A stretch of DNA of 64,000 nucleotides. Origin: Sarcomyxa edulis (taxonomy: Eukaryota > Basidiomycota > Agaricomycetes > Agaricales > Mycenaceae). This document shows positions 32,882 to 44,821 of the stretch, piece after piece (positions within the stretch are counted from its first letter, which is position 1; each line of letters begins with the position of its first letter). The stretch is from assembly GCA_009761415.1 (NCBI GenBank), contig QUOL01000018.1:124001-188000 (forward strand), read 5' to 3'. The translations under genes and the position numbers were made by a program. The notes below the pieces were generated by a model. It was not told the DNA's origin. It saw only the letters and a program-made list of their open reading frames with translations, and did not search any database.

Positions 32882-35382
32882 CTAAAGCGCAGCTTTACCG
32901 GCAGTCTAGAGGCCAAGATTAGTGGTGACGCATGCAGCATTTCAAGTGAATGCACACCTCAATCGGGAGGAATAGAGTTGCAACTGCCGCTACAATGAAA
33001 AGGGAGGCAGATACAAAGATAGGGCTAGAGAAATAAACAAAGTCAGGACGAGGCTGATTGAGATGAGAAAAGTGCGTACCCATTTGCGGTAGCACCTGAA
33101 GCTGTCCCACTAGCGGATGTGGTAGCAATTTTGATGACGGGTGCGAGGATACCAGTCATGCGATTGAATGCTGAGCATAAAGCGTCCCCGGTTCCACGGT
33201 GAGGCGCGGGGAAGACTTCCGGAGTGTAAGCAAAGAGCACACCGTACATCTTGAGATAAGATATGAATATCTATCACATGGGATCAAAAGATAAAGCCCT
33301 TACCGCATTCCTAATCACAGAAGACTTCGTCAACATATGTACTAGAAGCATGAGAGTGAGATACTCACTGTGTGATCCCGGAAGCGCAAGAGTATCCCAG
33401 CACGGCAGCTTCGGATGAGCTCGTGGTGAACAAAAACAAGAAGATACCGGTTAGGAGTGTGGAGATTGCTAAAGTCATTTTCCTGCCTCCGACCGTCCAT
33501 TTCCCTGTACCCCTTGTCCAGTCCACAACGATACACGCTATGAGGGACCCAGGAATGCCGAGAACGGAGATGATGGTATAGTTACGATACGTGGTGCTAG
33601 TGCTAGAGTCACTGGAGACACGCGCTTTCAGGTATAGAGGTAGGAAAGCGTTGAACAAAGGATATGCTAGGCCGATTAGTCTGTGGAGGAATGAGTATTG
33701 GTCTCATATTCGAGGTGGATGGACGTACCCCCAAAGAAGAATGGTGATACTAGTATTGACCGCCAGGCGTTTGCCAGCAAACAACGGTTTGATATGCGAC
33801 CTGGTGATAATCTGTTAGGTTCGGGTCAGTCGAACGAAGGGAGTGGGCCTTACAATGACATGCCAGAGAAGACGCCTCTGATCACTTGAGCAGTCGTTTT
33901 CGGGGTAACGTTGGTATTGCCTTGTACAGAGCGGAGTTTCTCCACTGTGAGCGTGATGGGCTCTCTGCCATTTCGGCGAGCAAGATGGGCGAGAACCTGT
34001 TGAGTTGTGTTATTTGAGTGTACGAGTATGCGAATGCGACAACGTACCCTGATGGCATCCTCGTCCCGATTTTGTGCCACATAATATTTCGATGACTCTT
34101 GCAAGTCGAAGACGAAGAATCGGAATATGAACATCAGGAACGTGAGTGAGCCACTAGAGGAAGATAACCAGGTTCGTCAAGGCGTAAAGTCAGTCGTGAC
34201 GCCAGCCTACTTACAACATATAACTGCAAACAGAGAACAACGATTAGTGGCATAACTTTAGATATAGAACAAAAACGAACATCGAGTATCTCCATCCCAT
34301 GTTATCGGCCTTAGGACATTCCCCTTGTGCAATAGAAGCGTCGCATGAGAAATTGCCAATAAAGCCCCATGCAATGACAGAGGCCGCAAGTTGACCCAGT
34401 GCCCACCATGCTGAGAGGAGAGTTAAAGTCCACTAGAATGGAGATGAGAAGCTTGCCCGACTAGTGTTTGCATGATGAGGACGTACCTGGTGAGATTGCG
34501 GTATGTGCTCAAGGTAAAGGCAACCTATATCACCAGTAAGTTAGTACATCTGGGCATTACGGAACGGTGGTTCAGTAACAAACCATCTACTGGAAGGCTA
34601 TCAGAGGTCGATTTGTCAGCATCTATTTGATTGATTTTGATTTTGATGGATCTACGCACTTTCCCCCGATGCCGAAGCCAATGCAAGCGGTCAAAGACGC
34701 AAAGGCGACAAAGTTGGGAGCTGCCCCACAAGCAATCCCGAATACACCAGCTAAGAATAGCGTAATCTACGACCAATGTCAGTTCGACACGAGCAGTAGA
34801 TATCGACAGCCTGGAGCAGACAAGCTTACGTTGAAGGAAAGTCTGCGACCAATAACGTCGGCGAGAATACCCCACGTGGTAGCGCCAATGATAAGGCCAA
34901 CGTATAGTGATAGCGTAGCGAATTCAACACGTTTGGGATTCAATTCTTGTTGGACTTGAGATAAGACAACCGCGATGCCCTGGAGCCATATGTCTGTCAA
35001 GTAAGTCAGTATGGGTTACGAGAAAAGAGTATTTGAAGCTAAACGCACTGTCGGCCATCCATCCAAGTCCAGTCAGAACGAAAAGTTGCATTTGATAACG
35101 ACCGAAGCCAATTCTAGCCGTAAGGACCGATCAGAGGGCTGCAGTGGACAATCCTGACGGACAAACTCACTCTTCCTGTAGGCATTTGTTCACTAGAGAA
35201 GCATCGAATCAGTTCTCGTGGTCAAAGAACAAGTGAAAAAATGATTTACCAAGGTGACACTTGAGACTGTAAGCGCTGTCGACACCTTTCTGTAACTCGA
35301 GAGTAGAAGTGCTGTCCTCTGATGATTGTATCTCGACATCGTCGACGAGTGCTAAGGATTTCTCGCTAGGTGTGGCGCCCAT
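32882..35382 (-). CDS. MFS transporter (sugar/organic-solute type, 12 TM)
   Basis: A many-exon gene. I checked several junctions in the 5' half and they close in phase. From the ATG at 35382 there is a hydrophilic N-terminus, then IGFGRYQMQLFVLTGLGWMAD. NIWLQGIAVVLSQVQQELNP and the loop signature ADVIGRRLSF (MFS G-x-x-x-D-R-x-G-R-R/K type) follow. Next come GFGIGGNLPVDG, YLEHIPQSHQ, WWALGQLAASVIAWGF, a cytosolic loop, and LIGLAYPLFNAFLPLYL. After that are a G-x-P-G segment, YTPEVFPAPHRGTGDALCSA (the PExFPxxxRG motif of the SP/SV2-like families) and a final helix before GKAAL-stop at 32882. Substrate unknown. It diverges from the TBC gene over 935 bp. Confidence 0.87.
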
Positions 35383-36317
35383 GGTTAGTTTGATAGGGAT
35401 GGATATGGTATGAAGGTGAGATGCAAACCGAGCGTTGCTTTTGGACGGCAGAAGGTCGTTGCGTTTATTTTTAAGTGATGAAGTTTTTCCAAACTTTTCG
35501 TACCCGATCAAAGGTCGAACGCTCTTTGGGCCTCCCAAGCCATGCGGATATAGGCGGTTATAGAATAGGAGGTGAAGAAACTTCACCAGGGCTCCACAAA
35601 AACGTTGGAGTAGCTCGAAACGCCGGCGGCTCAGGGCCGTGCACGTGAATTATCGCAGATCATCGCGCTCAGGTCTGTGAGAAAACAAAGTCGAGGAAAC
35701 GACGATAAAGAGAGAAATTCTGATAGATACGTCGACTTCATGTGGTCTGCATGCGGTCCTCAAGGCCACGTTCATCAGAAACTACCCAGGTGGGTTTTGG
35801 GTGGGATCTCCTTCGGGTCAGCACTAGAAGGTCAACAAATTTTTATATGGCAGCTCGATCAAACTTTGCACAGTCTGTACAGCTTTCCACGGACGCCAAG
35901 CAATGAGTAGGATGATGAAGGAGGAACTAGTAGAAGCTGGTAGTAGATGAGGTCGAAGATCCAAGTCCAGTGATATAGAAATACACATTGACAATGGCAA
36001 TGCTCACCGGTGAAAAAGGGTCAAAAGATCGTCGGTAAAGTTCTTACCCGCAATAACGGGGTGATAACCTGGTTCCTGATGTCAGTAAGCTCACGAAAGT
36101 CCGCCATAGAACGACCAGTCACAGATATATCGCGATGAAGGAGCCCGAGAAAAGACGATGAATGTGGCGCGCAGCAAAGTCGTCGTTTAGCTGGAGTTTA
36201 CTCGGAGTCCAAATTTGGACGGAAATTTGGTTGCCATTCATCAAGCAAGCAGGTCGCCTCGAGGCATCAACTCAACTTGCTCGTCATGCAGAGTAGTCTA
36301 AATCTATCCCCTCTATC
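35383..36317. other. divergent promoter region of MFS and TBC genes
   Basis: 935 bp with no recognised gene. The MFS frame is open further upstream to about 35586, but the ATG at 35382 is preferred because upstream residues show no conservation-like character. Confidence 0.5.
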
Positions 36318-39300
36318 ATGTCGTCTAGTCATCTAAAGACTCCAGTGCACTCACACCCGCTTTTGGCTGAAGAAAATCCATCGAGAGGTCGTCGAAGCCG
36401 CGGTAACCAGGATTTAGATGGGGCGAGGCCCACCACCAATTACTTTACTCTAAAGGCTCAGTTGGAAGCAGACGATACTAGCGAAGTCGGGAATTGGGAT
36501 GGAAGCGTACGGGGTTATAGCAAAGCAGAGAAGAGGATGTCTATCCAGAGCAATTTGGGGAGAAGACCATCTTCGAATTCACTCGCCGTTATGTGGGATA
36601 GGCCAACCAGACCTATGTTTATCGTCGGTTCGCTGAATTCGAACGATTCTATGTCTATTCATGCCACCTCCAGTCGAAGGAACCCGGACTCCACGATAAC
36701 AGACGCGTCAGATCTAGACGAGTTTACCTCAGGGACCACCGCGCAGGTCCTTGCCACTAAATGGCACGATTACTCGGATGAGGCGATCCAATCTGCTATT
36801 GCGAAGCTTGGCGTGTCCGAATCACCAGCGGACGTATCTAGCCATCCATATCATACCGCTCTGCGCGTTCTTTCGTCTGCTTTGAATAATCTTTCAAGAG
36901 TGCGCTTGGAGCTCGAGGAGAATAGAAATGCATTGCAAGAGAAAGAGGTCGCAAGGCGCCGTCGAGCCAATGAATTGATGAAAGAACTACAACCCTCTGA
37001 GCAGGACATCGCTAAACGAGTGATACAATCCATATTTACCGATGATGACGAAGAAGATCATCAGGTCCAGAGGCAGCAGAGCTATGTCGTGCGTTTACAG
37101 TTCTATTTGACTTCGAGCAATACTCATATATATATCAGAGTCTTACAGAGTCGTTAACTGAAGCTATCGAGGTACCTCTTTCACAGAGCATACCGAAGGA
37201 CGCGTCTCTGCCACCAGCTGGCGTGTTAGTGTCTAGTCCTGACGAAATTCCTACACCTCACACCCCTGCTAGTGTACACGCTTCTGGAGATATCCCCGAT
37301 GCTGCTATACCACCCATGTCTAAGTCTCGAGAACCGTCGATCGGCGACTGGATGGGAACATGGTGGACGAAAGGGAAACCAAGGAGCAAGCCTTCGACTC
37401 CGATCCTGGAAGTCCCTCCCCCTATCGTAGCCACGACCGGACATTCGAGTCGAAAATCCGCTAAGAGTGTATTTGAGACGCTTGGAATCTCGAAGTTGAA
37501 TCCTGCCTCCCTCAAACCGAAACGGGTCGAATCCAACACATCTGACACGGCCTCCATAGCCTCAACCGACCAGTCAGTGACGATTTTCACGTCTCCCATG
37601 CATTCAAATCTTTCTCCTACATTCCCTTCAACTCCCGCCGTACCTTGTCTCACAACCTCGCTCGAAGCTTCTGATTCCATTTCCATTGTATCAACATTAG
37701 CACCATCTTCGAAGAGTGAGCCAGTCCGTATGCAAGGCTCTTCCCTGCGAGCTATCGCAAACGCCACTCGTGTCATGACCTCCGATCCCGGGAGCGTCCT
37801 AGCTGATCAAGGCCAAGAAACCAGCCCGCTTATAGCAAAGCTTGCGCTCCAACTTATTCAAAATGCTCGCGACGAAAAAATCAGCTTCCGTGACCGCCCG
37901 AAAGAGAAACGAGAACGCATTGAGGCTGTTGAAAGACCAGGACCGGTTGCCACCCTCATACCAGGCAGTGGGAACGACGCTGCTATGACACTGAATCGCG
38001 CCCTCGCCGGCAAAACTGAACGATCCAAGTCTCGCAAGCCAAAGTCGAGGGCAGCTTCTCTCATGGCTCCGCCTTTTGTGTCACCTCTTTTCGGCTCATT
38101 CATGAGTCAACAGCCAAAGAAGATATCGAGTGCAGTCGACACATCCGGTGGAAATCCACACGAATCCTCTGTCAACGGACGCGTCAACAACGGCAGCACC
38201 GTGTCCACTGTCCAGCCTACCCGTAAACCAGCTTCTGTTCCCTTAGAATCGATCATCCCTGTCAATGCCAAACCTCCCACACAATACCTTTCTCGAACTT
38301 ATACCCCTCTCACGGCTCGTGATTTCCACTTTTCGATTCCATTACCTCATTCTGCGTCAAGATTTACCATATACCACGACGATAAAAGCCAACAACCTCT
38401 CACTGACCGTTACGGTTTCATGTACGATGTCTCTCAGTACGACGTCTTACTTCTCATACGTGCCAAGGAGTGTGGCAATACCGCGCCAGCGTGCTTGACC
38501 GGTGTCAAGATCGCCGATAGGGAGGAAGACAATAGCTGGCCAGATGATGATAATGAGGAGGAAGGGAGTGCGAAGGACAACATTGAGATCGTCAAAGATA
38601 AATGTGATTGTGACGGCGAGCTGGACTCCCGGAGCACTTATAGCACCTCCCAGGACTCCACCACATCTGATACAAAAGCACCCAGTATCAAATCGCGGTC
38701 TTCATCCAAAAGTAGACGGCGTTCGTCTACCATCACCGCCGCTACCATATTCTCTTCGGGGAGCACACCCGCGGCACCTAGCAATTCCGTTCTATCCGTC
38801 AATTCAAATACCCCCCGGCATGCATGCGCGAACATTGTTCGAAAATTGCTAGAAGAGCTGACTGATATTCACGACAAGCAGCAAGCTGCTCAGCGGAAGG
38901 AATGGGATGCCTTCGTGAAGCAGAGGAGCAAGGTGAAGGTGACCAAGTCCCATGGTACGAATGCGACGAGCACGATCCCGTCTGGTGCTGCTGCGATTCT
39001 TGGGCTAGGAACTGCGTGCGAGGATGACGAGCTGTCTCATAGTGAAGGTCTCATTGGCTTCGCTCAGCTCGGGCTGAAGTCAAACCGAGATGAAAGGAAG
39101 GAATTCGATCGATTGATTAGGAGTGGTATACCGTTGGTGTACCGTTCAAAGATATGGCTTGAATGCAGTGGAGGCCTCGAAATGAAAGAGCCGGGTTTGT
39201 TCCAGGATCTGTTAGGGGAGACTGACACCGAAGGTGGATTCGTTGCGGAGATTGAGAAAGACGTGGGGAGAACGATGCCTCTGAATGTATTTTTTGGAGG

Positions 39301-40095
39301 AGATGGAGCTGGAGTAGAAAAACTTCGAAGGATCTTGATAGCTTACTCTCGGTCAGTCTTTTTGCTCACTGTCGCCCTTCACGACCCTGACTGAGTACCT
39401 CTTTAGCCGCAATCCTGCAGTTGGATACTGTCAAGGCATGAATCTCATCACTTCTACACTACTCTTGGTACATGCGGACGAGGAAGATGCGTTCTGGACG
39501 CTGGCAGCCATTGTCGAGAGGATACTTCCAGAGGACTTCTTTTCCCCGTCTCTACTACCTTCTAGGGCTTGTCCAATTGTCCTACTGGACTACGTGCAAG
39601 ACTTTACTCCAAAATTGTATGCGCATCTGACAGACCTTTGCATAGACTTGCCTGCTATATGCTTCTCGTGGTTCCTGTCCCTCTTTACAGACTGCTTACC
39701 CGTCGAGGTGTGTTTGTGTGTTCTGACCTTGGGACGCTCACTAAACCAAATTATCTTGTCAGACGTTGTTCAGGGTCTGGGACTTGTTCCTCGTGGACGG
39801 TTTAGACGTGCTGTTTCGCATAGCCCTGGGCATACTGCGCAGTAATGAGCAAGAACTCTTACGTTGCGAATCCATACCGGCTGTTTACGTCGCCTTGGAA
39901 AACCTGCCCACCAGGATGTGGCAGGCGGACAAACTGCTCCAGGTAAGCAGCCTTCCAGCATGGAACATGAGCGAGGCCTTGACCTGCCCTCCCCTCCAGA
40001 TGGAAGCAGAGCTCCGAACGTCAGTAGTCCATACAGACTTAGTCAATAAGCGAAATGCCCACGTCGTAGCTCTTCAGCAACTGATGTCGTCCTGA
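36318..40095 (+). CDS. TBC-domain Rab GTPase-activating protein
   Basis: Five exons, 36318-37088, 37139-39351, 39407-39707, 39763-39942 and 40000-40095, close in phase to 1186 residues. The long N-terminal part is Ser/Pro-rich with a short coiled coil near 195-235. A TBC domain begins near residue 918: IRSGIPLVYRSKIWLECSGG. Both catalytic fingers are present: IEKDVGR (arginine finger, IxxDxxR) and GYCQGMN (glutamine finger, YxQ). Later TBC motifs are CFSWFLSLFTDCLPVE and VWDLFLVDG. It should stimulate GTP hydrolysis by a Rab and act in membrane traffic. The specific Rab is not predictable from sequence. Confidence 0.93.
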
Positions 40096-40346
40096 TTTTT
40101 TCTTTCGTATTTTCTGTTTTCTGATAGACTTTATATACTATGTAGACCATTTAGGTATAGGAGGTGCTTATTTGTAGATGCTATGTAGAATATAATTTGG
40201 GTCCGCGTATAGCCTCAGGCGCGTCGATCGCGACGCACGACGAGAAACGCGTCTCTTGTCTCTGTACCACTACCTCTTTTTTCGGTTTCCTTGTTTTTTT
40301 CACCCGTCGAACCTCTCGGTCTTGCAATTCACGTTCTTTTATCAAT
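40096..40346 (+). other. short intergenic region and promoter
   Basis: About 250 bp between the TBC stop and the next ATG on the same strand. A TATATA stretch near 40132 and pyrimidine-rich tracts precede the start at 40347. The longer open frame from 40164 is in the same frame but lacks coding character before 40347. Confidence 0.4.
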
Positions 40347-42150
40347 ATGCAACGCTTTAATGTTCCCTCAATCGACAAATGCAATCCTTTGTACCGTCCT
40401 GATATGTCCGCAACTGCATACGTCGACTCTCTGCGAAAACAACTTCGTCGACACTCCAAATCTCGCAAACCTCTGTCTCACGATGAAAGACTCATACACT
40501 CCTTCGCTCGTATTCTGGACCAAGCCTTACAGGAGGAAAACGACGAGGAAGACGAGGAAGAAACACTGCTGGAGCCGTATCACCCTGGCCGCGAACCGTC
40601 TTCTCCATCCGATTCTTCTGGCTCTAAAATTCAGTCTTACACCGTTCCGAGCTGGGAGACCGACGAATGGTCGCGTTTTGCGCATTCACTAGGAGTTTCT
40701 TCTGTATATCCGCCCACTCCAGCTCCAGCTCCAGCTCCGTCTCTAAAACGCAAACGTTCCGGAATAGCCACCGCTCTAGAAGGTCCTGACGACTACAACA
40801 GATCAATCGAATCGTTTCACGACAGTTCTTTTGATGTCACTGTCAACAGAGAGAAATTGCGCTACCTCGATCCTGTGTATCAATCCTCGCCTTATCTCCT
40901 AAATCAACGCGTGCCCCCACTCGATACCAATGCAGCCCCTTCCAGTTTCGACATGTTAACTTCCCGGATCCAAGCCCTTGAAGGTGCGTATAGGAGTCGA
41001 TCTTGGTCTACAGCTCTATCGGGGAATAATAGAATGTATGCGCATAGACGAATTGTACGGACCCCCAATCGGGACAGAATCTCCTCGCGGTATCCTACCT
41101 CTCATTCACAAGATAGATCGACTGTTTCCAGGAATTAGAATACTCGAACGCCTCTCGAATTTGGATGACCTCAGTCATCAGGGTATCGCGGACATGCTTG
41201 CGAAGAATGGCATGTTTCCGCTGTCAGCTCATTACCTGAAATTCTAATTCGTTCATCAGGTCTCCTCAATTACCGTGTCCTTGAGATTCTGAGGACATCC
41301 GAGATACGCTCCTTATCGTTGACACCAACTTTGCTTCACGAGAATGGCCTCAATATCGCCGGAGCAGACGTACTTCCAGGTGAGTTCAATATAAGATTGA
41401 ATTCCATTCGATCTCATTTTGTACCTCGAGTTTTTCGAAAGCCGAACAGCTTTCTATTTCTATCCGAGCTCTCCTTCAGCGGCACCCCTCTTTCGGACAT
41501 CGATATCGCTGACATCCACCATCTCCCTCACCTCGCGACTCTATTCCTGGAAAATACAGGAATCGGCAACGAAGCGTATGTTTCATCTTTCTCGAAGATT
41601 CCGGAGAGACATTGACATCTTTGACAGTGTATTTCATCTTACTGTTCTCAAGCGCTCCCTCACCCAACTCTCTATTGCCGCAAATCTCAACATTGATGAT
41701 GATGCTGTCCCTGCTCTGATTTTGTTGACTAAACTTTCGTTCTTCTCTATTCTAGACACGAGTATCACCATGGTGGGTCTCCGTCGTCTCGCCGATGTCA
41801 TCAACCGAGAGAACCGCGAGGTTGACATCGAGATTCCTACGGCATGCGAGAAATACATCGACAGTGAGAGCATTCCCTATCATGATTTGTGACTGTTAAA
41901 TGAATATTTATTTGACTTCCCAGACCTTTCCTCGAAGTATCTTGTCAATCCGCAGCCGCCGCTCATCCTCAAACCCGATATTTGTGATCTTCTGTCAGCC
42001 GCTGCTCTCAAACGGAATCTTACTGCTCATGCTGCCTCAAATCCAAGCATCGTAGCAGCAGGTACAAAACCAGAGATGATTGAGAGACTTCGCAATATAC
42101 TGCAAATGAGACAGAAGGATCTCCTTGTGAAGGAGATGGTTTGTGGGTGA
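40347..42150 (+). CDS. leucine-rich-repeat-like (RNI-like) protein
   Basis: Starts [18 protein letters not shown]. Exon 1 ends at 40983. Intron 40984-41047 leads to [20 protein letters not shown] second intron (donor after SHQG near 41183) leads to [20 protein letters not shown]. The Leu-rich repeats follow: [40 protein letters not shown] and [20 protein letters not shown] last exon from about 41925 ends [13 protein letters not shown] at 42150. The first 150 residues are acidic and low in complexity, with [10 protein letters not shown] and an Ala-Pro run encoded by an AGCTCC repeat. The last 60 residues hold a helical segment with [10 protein letters not shown], weakly like a SAP motif. It is probably a binding or scaffold protein. 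No F-box was seen. The middle introns are less certain. Confidence 0.72.
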
Positions 42151-43105
42151 ATTATATTTGTTGTGTTTCCAATGGTTACAACTTTGTACTGTATGATTGT
42201 TCTTTTGATGTGAGAACAATTTGAATATGCCATTCCGAGAGATCAGGATGGCTCTGCAGGTTGGTCAGACAATATTAATGTGCCAGATTTCTGAAGAAGC
42301 AAAGTGTAACCATCAAATGCATAGGTTGCCCTCATGTTCACCCCCACTATGTATCAGAAATTGAGGATCTCAGCACGCCACATCACACACAATGCTGATG
42401 AGGCAGAACAAATCTACCTGTGGGTACTTGTAAGTTGATCCATGGGAAAACCTGCAGGTTCAGGCATTTTTTCAAAACCTGAACTCTGGGTACAAACAGA
42501 GATGCTACTAGTGATATAATCTACTATCCATTCAAAATTAAATGCCGAGGATTCAGATCTCAACCAAGTTACCACAGCTATTTTTTGGCCAAAAGATCGT
42601 AGTCAATCAATAGTCAATGCGACCGTCGACGCGCGTCGACGCGACTTGGTCACGTGATGACAACATCCCGATTGAGATTTGTGGGCACATTTATGTGGAA
42701 GGAATGAGGCCCGAGGGTATCAACCCAAAATCTCACCAGGCAGTGAGCTTATATGCCCCTAGGGCTGAGAGAAAGCCTTACCCCCCAAACGATTTTTTCT
42801 TCTTATTTCGTACCTTGACAAAACCCCGATCAGGGCTCTTGTAGAGTTCAACATGGAAGAACAAATTTGTTACGAGAAAAGTCTAAATAAATTTGGAATC
42901 TTTGCGCCACTGTTCACAGCCCCGTTTCTTTTCCATATTTTCCGTAAGCAAGTCCCACATAGTGGGTAAAAATGAGCTAAAAAAATGGCATTTAATCCTC
43001 GGGCTGATCAAAGCCCTTGCCAGCAGTGCGAAGACTCCGTGTAGTAGTACTCATAGTCAAAATATATAATGCATGATGCATGATGTAGTTGTACAATACT
43101 AAAAA
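42151..43105. other. intergenic, no gene recognised
   Basis: About 950 bp of AT-rich sequence. Contains a CGACGCGCGTCGACGCG palindromic patch at about 42627-42643 followed by an E-box-like CACGTG at about 42651. A short 'catgatg' repetition lies at 43070-43085. No coding signal. Confidence 0.45.
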
Positions 43106-43488
43106 ATGATGCAGTCATCTGGAAAACCCAACACTAATACCAATGACCCCACCAAAGCGTCGGACGCGCTGTTGAACCACGTCCGCCGGCGTCTACATCG
43201 GGACCGTCGGCCCGCATCGAGTGAGTTCGACCCCCTTCAATTTTATTTACTATCTATGCTGACCGGCACTGGCCGTCTTGATTTTCAGGGAGACCGGGTC
43301 AGTTCATACGATCCGGGGCTCCCAGCCCGGAGCCAGGTGCGCTTCCTCAACATCAGGCTGGCGCCGGCGCCCGACCAGCCGTTTTGACCGGGGAGTTCGT
43401 ACGATCCGGGGCTCCCAGCCCAGAGCTAGGACCGTGGGCTCAGACAATGACCATATCAATCGAATATCCGCCACAGTGCACCAGCTAG
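43106..43488 (+). CDS. small hypothetical protein with an internal tandem repeat (speculative)
   Basis: This stretch is more GC-rich than its surroundings. An ATG exon 43106-43220 ends at a gtgagt donor. An acceptor at 43288 opens a second exon to a stop at 43486-43488, with phases closing to 104 residues. The second exon contains two copies of a peptide, FIRSGAPSPEPG and FVRSGAPSPELG, spaced 31 codons apart. A second reading frame is also open across the repeats, so coding status is doubtful. No family is recognised. It may instead be a fragment of a repetitive element. Confidence 0.3.
43301..43430 (+). repeat. 93-bp-spaced direct repeat with hairpin potential
   Basis: The 37-bp segments at 43301-43337 and 43394-43430 are nearly identical. 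Both contain ggggctcccagccc, whose GGGCT/AGCCC arms can pair across a CCC loop. A related 'gcttggggctcccg' occurs near 27931. Confidence 0.6.
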
Positions 43489-43665
43489 GAGTTTTAAACA
43501 ATACATACAGAGTTGATATAAGATGTAGATGTGAACTTTGAAGGTCTTGGATTGGGGGGCATGGTATGAATGGGGGGTGAGAGTTCTCTGGTATTGAATT
43601 AACAATTAGATAGTAAATGTTACAGATTGCGAGATGTTCTATGGGATGTCGAGCTGAGGGACTGG

Positions 43666-44382
43666 TCAATCTTGCAATGATTCAATCTCTGCAGTACTAT
43701 TGTCGAGGTATTGGTCGTAAGAATCCTTATATGCTGCTACAGTGCGACCAATCCGTATGAGTACAGTCGCGCTCGTGTTGAAAAATAAAAAGGCACTCAC
43801 CAGGGGTCATGGCCCGTGTTCTATACCTCGCGATCACCTCACGATTATGTTCTATCGCTGCTAGTTGAGCGTGTTTTATGGTTCCTGCGTACCAGAAATC
43901 AATCGGGAGAACGCCAACAGGAAGCGCGGTACACTCACCAGAGAGGTGTACGACATTAGGGATGTATCTCTGACCCTCTATGGATGTCATAAGAGTCAGA
44001 GCTCCCCAAGCGATATTGTGATGGTCTCGTGCGACGCGGATGATGCAGATATTGGTAGTTGGCGAGTAGTATTTTACTGCAGTCGATGTTAACACGAGGA
44101 TTAGCGGGGAACGAGAACATGAGCTAATCAACGCACCTGTCAATGATAATCCGACTGCACCCCAACCCGTATCTCCAAAGTTAGCCACTATACTCTGCTT
44201 GAGAGCGCCCCATATCTGTTTTCCTTCAAGATTGCTCGTGGGTTGACCGGTCGATTGTATGAGATGACCGGATGTGACTGGGATGAACTCAACCAGGATC
44301 CAGCGGTTCTAGAGATGTCTGGGATAGTTAGTTTGTAGATTGCCATCCAAAGGGGAGGTGATATCACCTTGAAGCGGACCAT
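43666..44382 (-). CDS. POP5: RNase P/MRP protein subunit POP5
   Basis: A small alpha/beta subunit of the nuclear RNase P and MRP ribonucleoproteins. Exons start 44382-44368 and 44308-44137, followed by three more. The model gives about 159 residues. It begins MVRFK-NRWILVEFIP, the conserved POP5 N-terminus. SIVANFGDTGWGAVGLSLTV, NICIIRVARDHHNIAWGAL and YIPNVVHLSGTIKHAQ follow, all typical of the family. The first coding exon is only 15 nt. The last intron is placed at CCT-G|gtgagt and restores an acidic tail ending IESLQD before TGA at 43666. POP4 of the same complex is about 25 kb away on the plus strand. Confidence 0.93.
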
Positions 44383-44821
44383 CGACTTGAGGGAAAAGGA
44401 GCAAGCCGAATTACTCGATCGGATCGCTCAATTTGGCAAGTGAGACTCGGAGGCTGGAATCGGCTCAAAACGCTCAAAATCTACCTTGAGCTTCAGTGGC
44501 ACAAAATGGCACCTACTGTACTTAGTAAGGATTCGAATAGTTATGGAATATCAGATATATACAACCCTGCTGAAAGTATCTAAATTTTTCTCTTCACCCG
44601 ATAAGGTGCTTTCACTTCGTCGAATCCCATCCGACGATTTTCGAATCTCTGAGACGGCTGTCAATTTTTCACCACCTAAGATTGTTCTTATGTGAATGAG
44701 TGCTTCATCCATCCCCTAGTATCTGTAGCGCATCCTAGAGGCGTCACTGCGACGTCAATCTAGACGATGTCAAACTCAGGCGAGGAGATACTTACGGAAC
44801 GAGGTATCGAAGCTGGGTCCC
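44383..44821. other. intergenic upstream of POP5
   Basis: About 440 bp between the POP5 start and the stop of the F-box gene, both on the minus strand. It presumably holds the POP5 promoter. Nothing else recognised. Confidence 0.5.

Noticed and set aside
40164..40346. Upstream in-frame extension of the LRR-like gene
   Set aside because: The extension is in frame but rich in Cys/Phe, unlike the acidic mature N-terminus. The ATG at 40347 fits better with an upstream pyrimidine tract.
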